Origin: Acipenser ruthenus
Taxonomy: Eukaryota; Chordata; Actinopteri; Acipenseriformes; Acipenseridae
Direction of reading: 5' to 3'
Length of the DNA stretch: 64,000 bases
Assembly (NCBI RefSeq): GCF_902713425.1
Contig: NC_081214.1
Span: 22,154,208 to 22,218,207 of the forward strand
The notes beneath the pieces were generated by a model, which worked only from the letters and a program-made list of their open reading frames with translations, made no database searches and was not told the DNA's origin. The translations under genes were made by a program, and so were the position numbers. This document shows positions 13,101-32,050 of this stretch, one piece after another; within the stretch, counting starts at the first letter, position 1, and each line of letters begins with the position of its first letter.

Positions 13101-16100
13101 GGCTTCTGTTATTGTAACATAGACCTCACCAATACATACCTTGTTCAGTAAGAAACACTGTAATGTTTCTTTAAAGGTAATTTGTAGTGCCTTCTTTCTT
13201 AAGGCTTGGGTTAGGGTTAGGGTTATGCTACTGACTGTGGGTGTGCATATTATTTTGTTGTTAATCTACCGTGATCTTTCACACAATTACATTATTTTGA
13301 CCCCTGGTGCAAAAATCCAGTTAAACATAAATACAACAATCTGCCTTTGGGTAGCTTGTATTTTCTTTGCAGAAAATCACACTAAAACGGTAATTACAAC
13401 ATTCTGCCACCGCATGGCGCTGTGCACGGTGTAACTAAGTGTCTATTACACTCCTAGAGTCCTGCCTCCCAATTGCATCATTGCATCACAAACAGTTTTA
13501 GCAGAACAGTGGCCCCACCATAGGAAGATGTCAGTCTCCAGTAGTGGAACAACAGCCAGTGATGGATCTTCAGCTGTGATGTGGTTCTGGAAAGGAGTTT
13601 AGCTTGAATTCCTAACATTAATACTGCACGTCGACAATGAAGTTATAAACTGAATTTCCATCTGTGTCAGCCTAGGCTCCCATGACTTGGAGTTGAAAAA
13701 ACCCTGTCACACTTAATAAAGGCTTAGTAAGGGGGCTACCAGCCAGACAGTGATGTCACACAGAGGTAGTTGGTGGTTATTTCCTGGTTTCTGCATAGTT
13801 CCTCGACTCCAGATCCCACAGTACTGGTCTGTTTGCTGTGAAAGTATAATCACAGGGTTTTAAATGAGACTTGTTTGGTGAGACAAGGAGTGTTTTGTTA
13901 TAAATCATCGCATCTGGAGAAGTTGGCTTGCTCTTGAGCAGACACTGGAGAATCACCATTATGACAAATGTACTACAGTTACCCACTGTAAAAGCCTAGC
14001 AAAGCGTGACAGAGCACTGGAATACTTGATGAAAGAAAGATATGGTAAAGCCTGGTGAAACCCACAGCAAAGCATTACATGACAGAGGCTGGCAGAGGTG
14101 CCTGTCCGTCCACCCTCTGGTCATCCCAGTGTTCTCTATGGCACTGCTGTGCAGGTGACCAGAAGGCTTCTTCTGTTGGTTTCAGGTTCTGGGAGCAGCT
14201 ACAATGAAGTCCAGTCTGAGGTGTCCTACAGCACTCCCCAGCTAGATTACAAAAGTAAGTGTGCAGGAGTTATTTTTCATTCACTCAAATGAGCCTCGTC
14301 CACCTATTCTTGGTAACCCAGCAGCTGAAGAATTGTATTAGACTACTATACAGTTAGTTCCCATCTATATATTTGCCATGTTAAATCAGCTAGACACAAA
14401 GAACATCTGTCTAAGACCATTAAATAGTGTTCTAGTTTACAAGCCTTCGTTTCTGAGATTTTAATTGCTGTGTAATCTGCTGTTGATTTTTCTTTGACTG
14501 GGTCAACTGCTCCCCTTTTCCCAGCTCCCCGCTGGTGCTACACTCTGTCGCTCTTGAATGGGGAGGCTATCTGCTTCTCTCCTCGAGGTGGTAATTACAG
14601 GAGCACCATGGGGACGCGCTGTGAACTGTCATGTGACCGCGGGTACCGCCTCATTGGTCAAAGGTTCGTCCAGTGCCTGCCCAACCGCCGCTGGTCTGGA
14701 ACCGGCTACTGTCGACGTGAGTGGCGAGAGTTTTGTTTGAGGGACAGCACTGTCCAAACACCAGGTTACATTGGCTGCTTTCCTATACCGTCCACCCTTG
14801 GTTTCGTAGCTGTGTCATCCTGCATCTCAATGAACACTTGTTTCACATGCTGTTTTATTCTAGTCTAGACACATTCATTCGGTTTATTTTTGCCATGAAG
14901 GCCTCCAAAAAAGCTGGACTGACGTGTATAATTTACAATTGTCTGCCAGCAATGTGAGGTATTGGGCATGGAAACCTGAAATATATATAGCCAGATATTA
15001 CAGAGGCACACTGTACATGGTGCATAGTATCAGACTAGTAATCAGAATTAAGATTGTTTTACATTTAAATGCTACAGATATACACACATTGAACTGTTAA
15101 CAGTTACTGATAGTTACAGGTGACAAACAGCTCAAGTGCAAGGAACTGACTGAAATGTGATTGAATCCACATGAAAACCTGGAGTCATAATAATAATAAT
15201 AATCTTCCATGACCTCTGAATGTGTCCCTCCAGAAATCAGGTGCCACGTGCTGCCTGCCGTGACCTATGGCTCCTACTCCTGCAGCATGAGCGTGACGGT
15301 GGACTCGCGCTGCGATTACTCGTGTGCCCCCGGGTACCAGCTGGAGGGAGACCGCAGCAGGATCTGCCTGGAGGAGGCGCACTGGAGCGGCACTGAGCCC
15401 AGCTGTGTAGGTAAATCACACCCCTGCATGCCCAGCTTGAGGAGGCATAGCTCTATGATTACTTATTGTTTCAAATCAATTGGATACCCATGTGTCACAG
15501 CGAACCAACCGACCCAACTGTCATTTCAAATGAAATCAATTCAATTCCTTTAGGACAAATACACTATTTAACAGCGATGAAGACATTTGGCGAAATTACT
15601 GGCTTGGCTAAGCTTCTTCTAATGTGAAGTTACAGATTTATTGGTAGAACTGTAGTTCATGGGCTATACCTAACCATGTAATAACATTGTAATAAGGGGG
15701 TAACTATCAAGTGTTCTGCGTTTTCTGCAAAATGTTGTTCGTTCTTCACAGCTCTGTCAGAACTGTCTCATTTATTTCTCATTGAATTCTCTTTCTCAAA
15801 ATATCTTGTAATTTCATTGTATAAGCTGCTCAGGCAAACAGCTAAATCCGCAAGCAGATTACAATGAGAAAGATTACCTACCGCTGAGCCGACCACAGCA
15901 TTTGAATAAGTTTTAATAAAACACATTACAGTGCAGTGTGCTGCCAAACAGCACGCATGCTCAGCTCTGTGTCTCTTTAATGTTCAGAAGTCAGGTCTGT
16001 GTTCAATCACTGAGCACCAGGTTTAAAGGTTTTGAAAGGTCCAGTTGTTGATTGGTATAGCTGTAGCCTAGTAGCCTGGGGAGTTAGATGTATTGCCTGT

Positions 16101-19100
16101 GTGTTTCCCTTTTGCTATTTAAAAGATATCGTAAATTGTCCTCTCAGTTTTAGTCAGACGTGTGAAACAGAATCTGTTTCAGCTCACTGTGTTTTTCAGA
16201 TAACGAGCCTCCGAAGATCAAGTGCCCTCAGTCCCGGGTGAAGGTGGCAGAGCCAGACAGACTGGCAGCCAGAGTGTACTGGGACCCCCCCATCATCAAG
16301 GACAGCGCAGACCCCACGCTGACGGAGTAAGAGGGCAGAGGGGCTATTTTATCAGTCTCTGGAAGTTTACATGAGGGTCTTGCTTATTTAGATAAATCAG
16401 TACCAGGGCTAGACTTCACCTGTTAACCTGGAGATGTCCTCTTCAGATCCCCCATGGTCTATTGTACAATATACAATGCATTCCACCCTGAAGAGGTTCT
16501 ACAGTGGTAGTCTAGCCTAGCATTAGGAGTGTATGCAGTATGACATGACCCTTGTCACAGACCCACAGCATGGACAATAGTGCTGCTAACATTTCATTAG
16601 GTTCAGATACTGTACACTAGACTAGCTGCTGGCTGCTTAGATACTGGGGAGAATTGGTCCACAGGAAAAACCAGTACCTGTGCGGGGTACTGCAAACAAT
16701 CCTTAGCTCATTCACGTACAAAGAAATGGGAAACATGTTCATTTGTGTGTTTATAACGTACATAATGGCGTGCGTGAGTGCACTCCTGTGTGTACTGTGA
16801 GCCTGTACCTTGTGTTCCTGTGCAGTGTGACTCTGAAGGGGCCGGGGCCAGGCTCCATCTTCCCAGAGGGGGAGCACGTTATCCGCTACCTGGTGTACGA
16901 TCAGGCGAGGAACAAAGCAGCCTGCAAGTTCATTGTGCGAGTGGAAGGTGATTCAACAGACACCTCTATCAAAATACAGACAAATCAGGGCTATGGAGCC
17001 AGCAAATGTAAATACAGTGATCCCAGCAGTGATCTTAGAGCCAGCAAATTCATTCAGGACTGTGGTGGGTACCTTGCGGCCAGGAAAAATAAACCAGCAA
17101 AATGAATATGGAAAGATTTGGACTAAAAGGAAGAACTTAATACTAGAAATATGAAGAGCTGCGGATCTCAAGGGTTTTATCCTGTTTAAATAAATACATT
17201 TTAAATTTAAAATGTAGATACCACGAGACAGCTTTTGTTGCCATTGACATGCCCTCTCTCTTTCTCTCTGTGTCTTGCTGGGCTCAGTGCGAAGATGCCC
17301 TGCTCTGAAGCCTCCACTCCACGGATACATCACTTGCTCCTCGGGGGGCAATAACTACGGCGCTGTCTGTGAGTACTCGTGCGATGGGGGCTACGAGCGA
17401 AGGGGGGTCCCGTCCAGGGTGTGCCAGTTCAACCGGAACTGGGCTGGAGCCGCTCCTGTGTGTGTCAGTGAGTATACTGGGAACATGTGCATGCACACCT
17501 TCCTCCTCCTCCTCCTCCTCCTCATCATCCTCCCAGACTCCTGTGGTGTCGCGTTGCTGAGGTTTAGAACAATAGCAGCTGTATGGGCTCCTGGGATTGC
17601 CTTGTCGTGGTTCATGTTTTTTTAAGTTTGCATTATGCATACTGACAAATAGGCTTTATATGGTGTATTTTAGTCTAGAAGAAAAATATGGCATCTTGAA
17701 TGATGCATCTGTAAACAAGCTAGTATAAAAAACAGACAAACATGAAGACAGTTCAGACACTGAAGACATACTGCTGAATGTGTTTCTCCCCCTTCTATTT
17801 CACTGAACTTTACTAGCACAAGGAAATACTTGCTATTCAATTTAGTGGAATGCACTAGTTAAAAAAGAAAGTACTGTAGGTGCAGTCCAAAAAAGTTTTT
17901 TTAATTATCCTGCAGTTCAAATTGTGCAGTGGAGCAGAACACTATGAAAATGGAGCTGTCATCCTTCCAGACAGCAAACAGATGATCAAACAGACTTAAT
18001 CAGATTCCGGGGGGGGGGGGGGGGGGGTTCAATGCAACCGGTCAGGAACTGGAATGAAATAGTTATGTCTTACTGCCTCATCAGAAAGTCTTACCTCAGG
18101 CAAGCCTGAATTACATGTTTTTTTTAATTATTTTTTCATGGAGACACAGGCAGACTGGTTATTAATTTTGCATGGGCAGGCTTGTCAGAGCAAGCCCACC
18201 CTTGTCACTGTAGGCTACACTGCTTACAGAGAGATGGGAGAAGAATAGAAGGTTGATAAAGTCCTGTGGGCACGGGCTTGAAAGAGATCACTTGAATGCA
18301 AACCAATGGAAATATTGTTGGAAAAGCTGCGTATCTGAAAGCCAGCATACAAGAAGCTCAGTGCTGTGGATATGAGAGCCAGCAAATCTCCTAGCCAAAG
18401 CCCAGGAGCTCATTACAGGCATCCCAGAGCCAGCAAATCTCCTAGCCAAAGCCCGGTACTGGGATCTTCAATCCAACAAATATCATTGAGGGAGCTCATT
18501 ACGGGCATCCCAGAGCCAGCAAATTCCTGGAGTAGTGGCCAGGAAAATCAATGAAAAGAACTCTGCAAATTTAAAATAGCGGACGTTGGAAAATAAAGCA
18601 CATTAGCAGGCATGATGCCCTGTGTGTATGCAGGTGTGATAACTGAGCAATACAGCTCTGTGTGGCTGCAGCGGGTCTGATTAACGGGATCTTCTTCACA
18701 GTGATTCAGATCAACACTGACGTGAGGAGTGCTGCAGCACTCCTGGATCAGTTTTATGAGAAGAGAAGGATACTCATCGTCTCCACACCTGACATTTCCA
18801 ATCAGTACTATAAACTCCAGAACATCATGGTACAGGTGAGTGAAAAAAAACAAAAAAAAAAAGCAAGGTGTAAATCTAGAATTCTGTACTTTCTATCAAT
18901 GTCAATTCTACTGATTTTCAAACAGCAGTAGAGTACCAGATGTCATGATTTCAAATGAAAATGCATGTCAAAAGTAATACTGAAAGAAACTAAATACATT
19001 CAATGACAATGTTTAGACTACAACTCTTGATAGCTACAACCACTTTAGCTGCTTGAAACAAAGGCACTGCATAGTGGTGCGAAAGCCCTGTTAGGGAAGC

Positions 19101-19924
19101 AGCTGTTGGATCAGGATTGGGCAGCCCTGTCATCGTGTCCCCTCTACAGAGAGCGGGCTGCGGGCTGGACCTGCGGCAGGTGACGGTGATCGAGCTGCTG
19201 GGTCTCCCGCCCCGAGAGGTGGGCCGGATCAAGGAGAATCGCCTCTCCTCCGAGGTCATCGAGGAGCTCAGGTAAGACGAGTGGCAAACTTGTCAATCTG
19301 GCTGCTTGTCTGGAAAAGCAGGTTAAAATCAAGAATGGCGAGTGATGCTTGATTGAATCACAGTGGGGAGAAATCCTGCTCTCTGATTGGCTAAGAGATT
19401 ATACGTACATGAACTACATACAGCATACCTCCAGAACTACTGTCAGTGGCTTGCTTATCTGCTGCAGGAGAACAATCACTCCACAAATCGAACAAAAACC
19501 TCATGGCTTCAAGTATATATACCTGTTACTTATTGCTTAAGCATTTTAATTATAAATCTCCAGCATACTCAAAGCAAGTGGCTCTGCTTGGGATCCTAGA
19601 GCCAAGAAACTGAAAAGGGGATGCACAGTACCTGCATGTATGCAATATATCTCCATTTGTAGGTGTGATATTTCAGAGATGCACCTTTCTGTGTGGCTGT
19701 AGCAAGTTTGTGTTTGACTAACGGTACTCCTCTGTCTCTGCAGGCAGGCGATGAGGATCTCTCAAGCCTACTTCACCATGGTCCTGGTGGACAAGCAGGG
19801 CATGGACCGCGAACGCTACATCGACCCCGTCACCTCGGACGAGCTCTTCTCCTACATCGACACCTACATGCTGAGCACCGAGGAGAGGGAGCGCATGGAG
19901 AACAACCGGGACCACTGCGACTGA
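10126..19924 (+). CDS. SRPX2: Sushi-repeat-containing protein X-linked 2, 10 coding exons
   Basis: A secreted ligand. In mammals SRPX2 binds the urokinase receptor uPAR and promotes angiogenesis and synapse formation. Coding exons are 10126-10195, 14186-14254, 14525-14716, 15234-15410, 16200-16326, 16826-16947, 17288-17467, 18702-18835, 19150-19271 and 19744-19924, giving 457 aa (human 465). Phases are continuous and all introns are GT-AG. Exon 1 encodes a signal peptide ([19 protein letters not shown]). Exons 3, 4 and 7 each encode one sushi/CCP domain with the usual four Cys and the WSG-type (third copy WAG) Trp, for example [13 protein letters not shown]. Exons 5-6 encode the HYR domain, containing [10 protein letters not shown], as in human. 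Exons 8-10 encode the C-terminal DUF4174 domain ([18 protein letters not shown]), ending NRDHCD. Human Tyr72 in sushi 1 corresponds to Phe here (AICFSPRGG). Confidence 0.95.
13208..13225 (+). repeat. Three telomere-like GGGTTA units
   Basis: GGGTTA occurs three times in a row in SRPX2 intron 1. The run is too short to indicate a chromosome fusion or a functional telomere. It may be a trace of telomerase-mediated break repair or chance. Confidence 0.5.
16996..17050 (+). repeat. Two GAGCCAGCAAAT units in SRPX2 intron 6
   Basis: The 12-mer GAGCCAGCAAAT appears at 16996 and again at 17038, joined by sequence that includes GATCCCAGCAGTGATC. The same word recurs in intron 7 of the gene. I do not recognise the family. 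Confidence 0.5.
17498..17523 (+). repeat. (CCT)n microsatellite in SRPX2 intron 7
   Basis: About eight CCT units lie 31 nt after the exon 7 donor site. The tract is a simple repeat with no further meaning visible. Confidence 0.85.
18009..18027 (+). repeat. Run of 19 G in SRPX2 intron 7
   Basis: An uninterrupted G homopolymer, likely length-variable and a common site of assembly or sequencing error. Confidence 0.9.
18376..18530 (+). repeat. Degenerate tandem repeat in SRPX2 intron 7
   Basis: Three units begin with GAGCCAGCAAAT at 18376, 18427 and 18513. The first two continue with CTCCTAGCCAAAGCCC. GAGCTCATTACAGGCATCCC or a one-base variant precedes the second and third units. Unit lengths are 51 and 86 bp. 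The third unit diverges after the shared word. Confidence 0.65.
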
Positions 19925-21624
19925 CGGGACGAGACCGAGATCACAGGAGCACAGAGCTCTCTGGGGAGCTCCACCAGACTAGAAGAGCGTTTCAGTGCAG
20001 GACTCGCGTTACACTTAACGGGTGACGAACTTCAGAACTGGAAACACCCTCTCTTACCTTTTTACGTCTCCACAAGCGACAGACTGTTACCCGCACTAGT
20101 AGTTTTTCCTACATGTTACTAAAGTGTAACCACAGACTTAAAAACAGCGGAACATCTACGATTAATACAGGTACAAAACCTCATAAGCCCCAGACTCTCG
20201 GACACACCATATTTTTTTTAAAAACCTAATTGGGTTTAAAAAAAAGTAGTACTTGGATTTGTACGTGATTGCATTCGGGAGCCTGTACATTTTGTTTTTA
20301 TAATAATGATAAAACTACATGCCAGGATAATCTCTGGGTGACCTGTTGTACACTAGTCTTTTAAACTCCTTTATTTAAAATAAACATCTAAGCCTCGATA
20401 TATTCTTGTGGCTGGCAAACACTGCATAGCACATGACAATAAACACAATTACAAAATGTAATTATGTAGCAGGACAGCCATGCTGCCGGTGTAACAAAAG
20501 AAAAGGGCTGTGTGAAGCTCTTATGTTCATTGGTGGAGTTTGCTTTACACTCTGAATTACCATCAGAATGAACAAAGACTGTGTAAACCCTTCGTTTATG
20601 GATACTTTCAATAACCAATATAACAGTATGTGTTTATCCTGGATGATATAAAGACTATTTAAATACGTTTTAGAAGAACAGGCATTTTTAGAAATGTTCT
20701 AATTACTGAACACTAAGCTTTGCACTAGTAAAGTGTCAATAAAAAAGCTATTGTAATGAACTGTTATTCATAGTTAAGAAATAGGTCCTTATAAAAAGTG
20801 ATTAACATGACCTGCCTCCACTAGTTCCACTTGAAGCCCTACGAGAAACACAGAGACAACAGAGCCCAGCTTTAATAACATTGGGATATATTTATATATA
20901 TTTCATACATTTTGATTATATTAAAAATAGAAAAGCAACCTTTTTTAAAATCCACTTCCCATATTCCTTTCTGAGCTACACTAGATGCAGTACAGTGCTT
21001 TTGTCATTGTGTAGATGTGTAAAGAAAAAGCAAATGTATTGACCCATATATAGACACGAAGGAATAAGTCGTATACAATCCTATCAACATTATAACAGAC
21101 CTTCTTTGTACTATACTGATTAGCATCATCCGCCCAGAATATTGTGACATTGATTAATATGGATTTTAATTAAAACTAAACCCCATCCCTCTAATACGTG
21201 GAAGAGTTGTGTGGTGATAGACAAAGACAGAACCCAACATCTATGTGCTTCTCAAAGAATATCAGTGGAATGATATTACTAAAATATACCTTCGTTGTTT
21301 GACAGTGCATTTTACGTAATATACAACTTCCTTGCTATAAGTTTAGTGATAACAAATAAATTAAAATAAGGAGTGTTCCCTTTCTTTAACCTCTGCGTTG
21401 GCAGGTATTTTAATATGTGAAGTGTATGCAGTGTTTAGAAATGTGTCTGTATGCGTATTCTGTAGCTCCAGATCAAACAATGTAAAAAATTGACATAGCT
21501 TTATAGTCCTTTTAAGTGCTTTCACTTACACAAAAAAAGGAAAAAATAAAATTCACACACAGAATATTGGGCCTACTCCACAGATGCCTCCCACCTCTCC
21601 TTCACGTTGCCGTAGCGACGGTGT
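19925..21624. other. Convergent 3' untranslated regions of SRPX2 and SYTL4
   Basis: SRPX2 ends from the left and SYTL4 ends from the right, 1.7 kb apart, so the two 3' UTRs probably fill most of this AT-rich stretch. AATAAA for SRPX2 is at 20379-20384, and another lies near 20740. For SYTL4 I saw only ATTAAA-type candidates on the minus strand (near 21165 and 20873). No gene was recognised. Confidence 0.55.
20379..20384 (+). terminator. SRPX2: Candidate polyadenylation signal of SRPX2
   Basis: AATAAA about 455 nt after the SRPX2 stop codon, followed within 100 nt by TG-rich sequence. A second AATAAA near 20740 is an alternative. Confidence 0.45.
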
Positions 21625-28422
<6,798 letters not shown>

Positions 28423-29556
28423 TCTGAGCACGCAGGAAATGAAGCACAACACCGGGGAAGACTGATCTGGCAGGGCACAGCCAACAGAGGGGTTTGAAAT
28501 TCTGAGTTTGTGTTTTTTTTATAGCGGTTTCCAGTCCTTGAACTGGTCCGGTTTGTGTGCTCTGTCAAGCGCTACTCGGCTTCTCATCCTCCAGTTCCTC
28601 TTGCTCTTCTTCAGCTGTTCCAACACACAAAGCACTGCAAACAAAACACAAGAACTGGTGAGGCAGTGTCTGACTAGCAGGATCACATTCACTGCACAGC
28701 CCCCCGAGCAAACAATCTGCCTTACAATTCCAGAAAGAAAAAATAAGAAACTGCTGAACAATACACGAACGCTACTTTACAGGTGTCACTCTGAAGAATA
28801 ATGAGGTCATCGTGACCCACAGCACATGGAAAAGAATCTATTCCCTTAGCACTGGCCTCTGAACAAGCTCCACGCCAGCTCTTCAAACAGAATCACTGGG
28901 CTGTCACAATGTGATGTGTGTTGTGTGCTGGGTGTGAATGGCTGGCAGCAGAATTGCTGCACCACCCTGATTACTTAAAGCTGAACTCCCAAAGGACAAA
29001 CAAATCAGTCCTAGCCTTCACTGCAACATCACTATTACATTGTTCTTTCTTGTCTTATGGAAATGAAATTAACTATATTTTATTACATTTTATTTTACAG
29101 GAAATAATTAATATACTTAAGCAGGATGAGTTGGATGGAATTAACATCACAAATAATAATCTTTTAATTCATGTCTTATACATGTGATCAGCATCATTTG
29201 TTACAAACATGGAATCTACACTGATGTTGTGTTTCAAAAGGCAGTATTTTGTGCAGACGTTTTTCAAAATGATCCCATACCAGTGACAGAGCCTTCTGTT
29301 GATATCCATAATATTATTAATAATAATAATAATAATAGCAACCTGTAATACTAATAAGATTAAGATTAATAAGAATAATCCTTAAAACCTTGTAACGTCA
29401 CCCATAGGATTCAAAGTCACACAAAGGACCAAGCCTGGTACTGCAACCATGTACTGTATTACAGATTTACTAACTCTGTTCTGCCTGCAGTGTCTGTTCT
29501 GCCTGCAATGCATGACAGAATTCAAAAGACTCCTCATCAAAACCAATAACCTAAAA

Positions 29557-29829
29557 GGAGGCAGTGTGGTCCAGTGGTTAAAGTCCAGGGCTTGTAACCA
29601 GAAAAGACCGCTTCAAATCCCAAGTCTGCCACTGACTGACTCACTGTGTGTGACCCTGAGCAAGTCACTTAACCTCCTTGTGCTCCATGCTGCGGATGAG
29701 ATGTTAAATCAATGTCCTATTGGAAGTGACTTTGCATGCACAGTTCACAGCCTACATCTGTAAAGCGCTTTGTGATGGTGGTCCACTATGAAAGGTGCTA
29801 TATACAAAATAAAGATATTATTATTATTT
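29557..29829 (+). mobile_element. tRNA-derived SINE
   Basis: The head has an A-box-like TGGTCCAGTGGTTAAAGTC and a B-box-like GCTTCAAATCCC. The body contains CCCTGAGCAAGTCACTTAACC and the tail TAAAGCGCTTTGTGATGG, ending in AATAAAGATATTATTATT. This layout is typical of tRNA-derived fish SINEs. It lies upstream of the SYTL4 coding region, probably in its first intron. Confidence 0.75.
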
Positions 29830-30149
29830 ATTTAGCAGGTTTGTGCACATTTTTCTTGGTTTCAGGTTGTACGGTATTTAGATATATATTTCTGTTTTGC
29901 AGTACACTGTCAGCAGACTTGTTCAGTGGCATATCTTTGTGAGGCGATTCCTAAAAGCATGTCAGAAATGAAATGTATGCAGAGCAGGGGGCTCATTGCA
30001 GCCCAAGGGGAATCCATTCTGTGGAGCTGTTGCTAGTACACAGGTAAGAGGGAGAGTGCTCCAGAGTAGGATTCACTTGCATGGAGTTACTCATGATTAG
30101 AAAGGGTCAAAAGGAGGTAAAATGAGGATGACCAGCTACTGGAGAAAGA

Positions 30150-30433
30150 CCCTCTGTTTAGACTGCACATGTAAATCTCCTGATCTACCTCTCCTATCAC
30201 TGGACTTGCCTGACCTTAGCACAGTGTTACTGGATCCTCAGCTAATGCACTATTGCACCACTATGTTGTACATATAATTGTTGTAATCCTAAATGGTTGC
30301 ATTCTGTTTCATATGGTATTCTATTAGTATTATTTACTGTAAACTATACTGTATTTAAATAGCAATCTTGCATTGCAACCCTGCACTGCACTGTAATACC
30401 TGTAAGTTGCCTTGGATAAAGGCGTCTGCCAAA

Positions 30434-30476
<43 letters not shown>
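30150..30476 (+). mobile_element. Retroelement 3' end with V-SINE-like tail and (AAAT)n
   Basis: The piece ends CTGTAAGTTGCCTTGGATAA followed by GGCGTCTGCC and about 13 units of AAAT (30430-30476). The tail core is shared with the V-SINEs in this window, while the body (GATCTACCTCTCCTATCACT) is different. It resembles the 3' end of a LINE that V-SINEs use for mobilisation. The family is my inference. Confidence 0.5.
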
Positions 30477-30952
30477 AGAGAAATAACTTGCTTTCAATGG
30501 ATTTTCAGCAACTAAATAACAAATTGATGAAGCCACTGAAGTAAGAGGGTCAAAACAAGTTGCTCCATTTCAGCTGGAATGTCCCTGCAGACAGGCACCC
30601 TGAAAGAGTAGACAAGGCTGACACTGCAATGACAGGGGTCTTGTTCTTCCACATTGCTAGGATTTACTGAAGCCTGACTCCTCTTTAACCCAACCCCTGT
30701 GATATCTGTGTTAATCTCAGCGCAGAGGGGTGAGGAACTCAATAGCCAGGAGCATACTGTACTTGACTCGGCATTTTACAAGCTAAAAAAACTAGGGGGC
30801 TAGGATGACAGACAATTTAAGTAATTATGTACAATACATTACGTCAGAAAGGCACATTTCTACAGGCGGAATTTAAAACGCCACTTACACACACACACGC
30901 ATATGCAAACGATGTATTATGTGCAATAGAAGATTTGCGATCTATATCCTGT

Positions 30953-31150
30953 TATTATTTGACTATTTAGCAGACGCCTTTATCCAGGCGACTTACAGAG
31001 ACTAGGGTGTGTGAACTATGCATCAGCTGCAGAGTCACTTACAATTACGTCTCACCTGAAAGACGGAGCACAAGGAGGTTAAGTGACTTGCTCAGGGTCA
31101 CACAATGAGTCAGTGGCTGAGGTGGGATTTGAACCGGGGACCTCCGGTTT
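30953..31150 (-). mobile_element. SINE fragment, minus strand
   Basis: Read on the minus strand it has a B-box-like CCGGTTCAAATCCC, the shared GTGACCCTGAGCAAGTCAC body and the tail GTAAGTCGCCTGGATAAAGG followed by CGTCTGCTAAA. The body matches the SINE at 29557 and the tail matches the V-SINEs. The A box is missing or decayed. Confidence 0.65.
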
Positions 31151-31300
31151 GCATTTACTTTACGACTTTCTGATAAATAATGATCTTTAATAAAAGTTCT
31201 TTTGGCGTGCAATAAGTAATCAGTCAGCATTGTGTAAAAATGTGATCGATCCCTTATGCCACTTAATGTATAAAGCAATCGATCACTTATTGCAGGTCTG

Positions 31301-31301
<1 letters not shown>

Positions 31302-31338
<37 letters not shown>
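31302..31338. repeat. (AC)n microsatellite
   Basis: About 18 AC units directly upstream of AT-rich sequence, in the presumed first intron of SYTL4. Confidence 0.9.
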
Positions 31339-31341
<3 letters not shown>

Positions 31342-31879
31342 TGTGCTTTTACTGTTTAAACACCACTTAAGAACTCTAGCGTTGTGCCTTCCGTTTTCAA
31401 TTACAATATTTTCATTTGAAAAAATGTAATGAATATTGAATTTTAAAACTTACACTACATCTAAACCGCGGTGTAAGTGTCCCCATACATTAGAATCTGC
31501 ATAGAAAACATGACGGCAAGGAGGAAAAGCACATTTTCTCTATTTAACAACTCTCCACATTTTAATATAAGCTTGAACAAACTTTAAACAACTTTATATA
31601 CTATACCGGTATATTAAAAGTGTATAGGGGCGTCAAAAGTAACGTTGTACTGAAGATTTCGCCGAACTGGTGTTATCTGACGCTGTTAAATTGAATCTTT
31701 CCCCTAGCGACACAGTTCCACACAGAGCCCTTTAAACTGAGATGTTGTATCCTGTTGACGCACAAGATCAACACATGGTAAAGAATTAAGAAAACACACT
31801 CCCAGCAATGTATGGAAGCAATAAACAAAACGTCTTGTTAGAACAGAACAACAAAACTACTGAAATAAACAGTTCTTAC

Positions 31880-32050
31880 GTCTTTCTTCAAAGCAGGTCG
31901 AACAAGCGCTCTCCTGGCATTCGCTGTCCCAGTTCTCGGTTTCTTCCCACAGTCTTCACTAAGCAATGGAAAGCAATGACATATCCCGGAAGAAAGTCAC
32001 TATTTTTTTTTTCTTTTGTTATGCCCGCGGGAGCACCTCAGTTATTTTAA
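31880..32050 (-). promoter_or_regulatory. SYTL4: Candidate non-coding first exon and promoter of SYTL4
   Basis: On the minus strand a donor-like GACGTAAGAAC is at 31874-31883, so a first exon could end at 31880. The sequence upstream of it is locally richer in CG dinucleotides than its surroundings. SYTL4 needs an upstream exon because its start codon follows an acceptor site. The exon limits are a guess. Confidence 0.3.

Noticed and set aside
30430-30476. Possible CRISPR-like or regulatory direct repeats
   Set aside because: It is a simple (AAAT)n tail of a retroelement, with no spacers.
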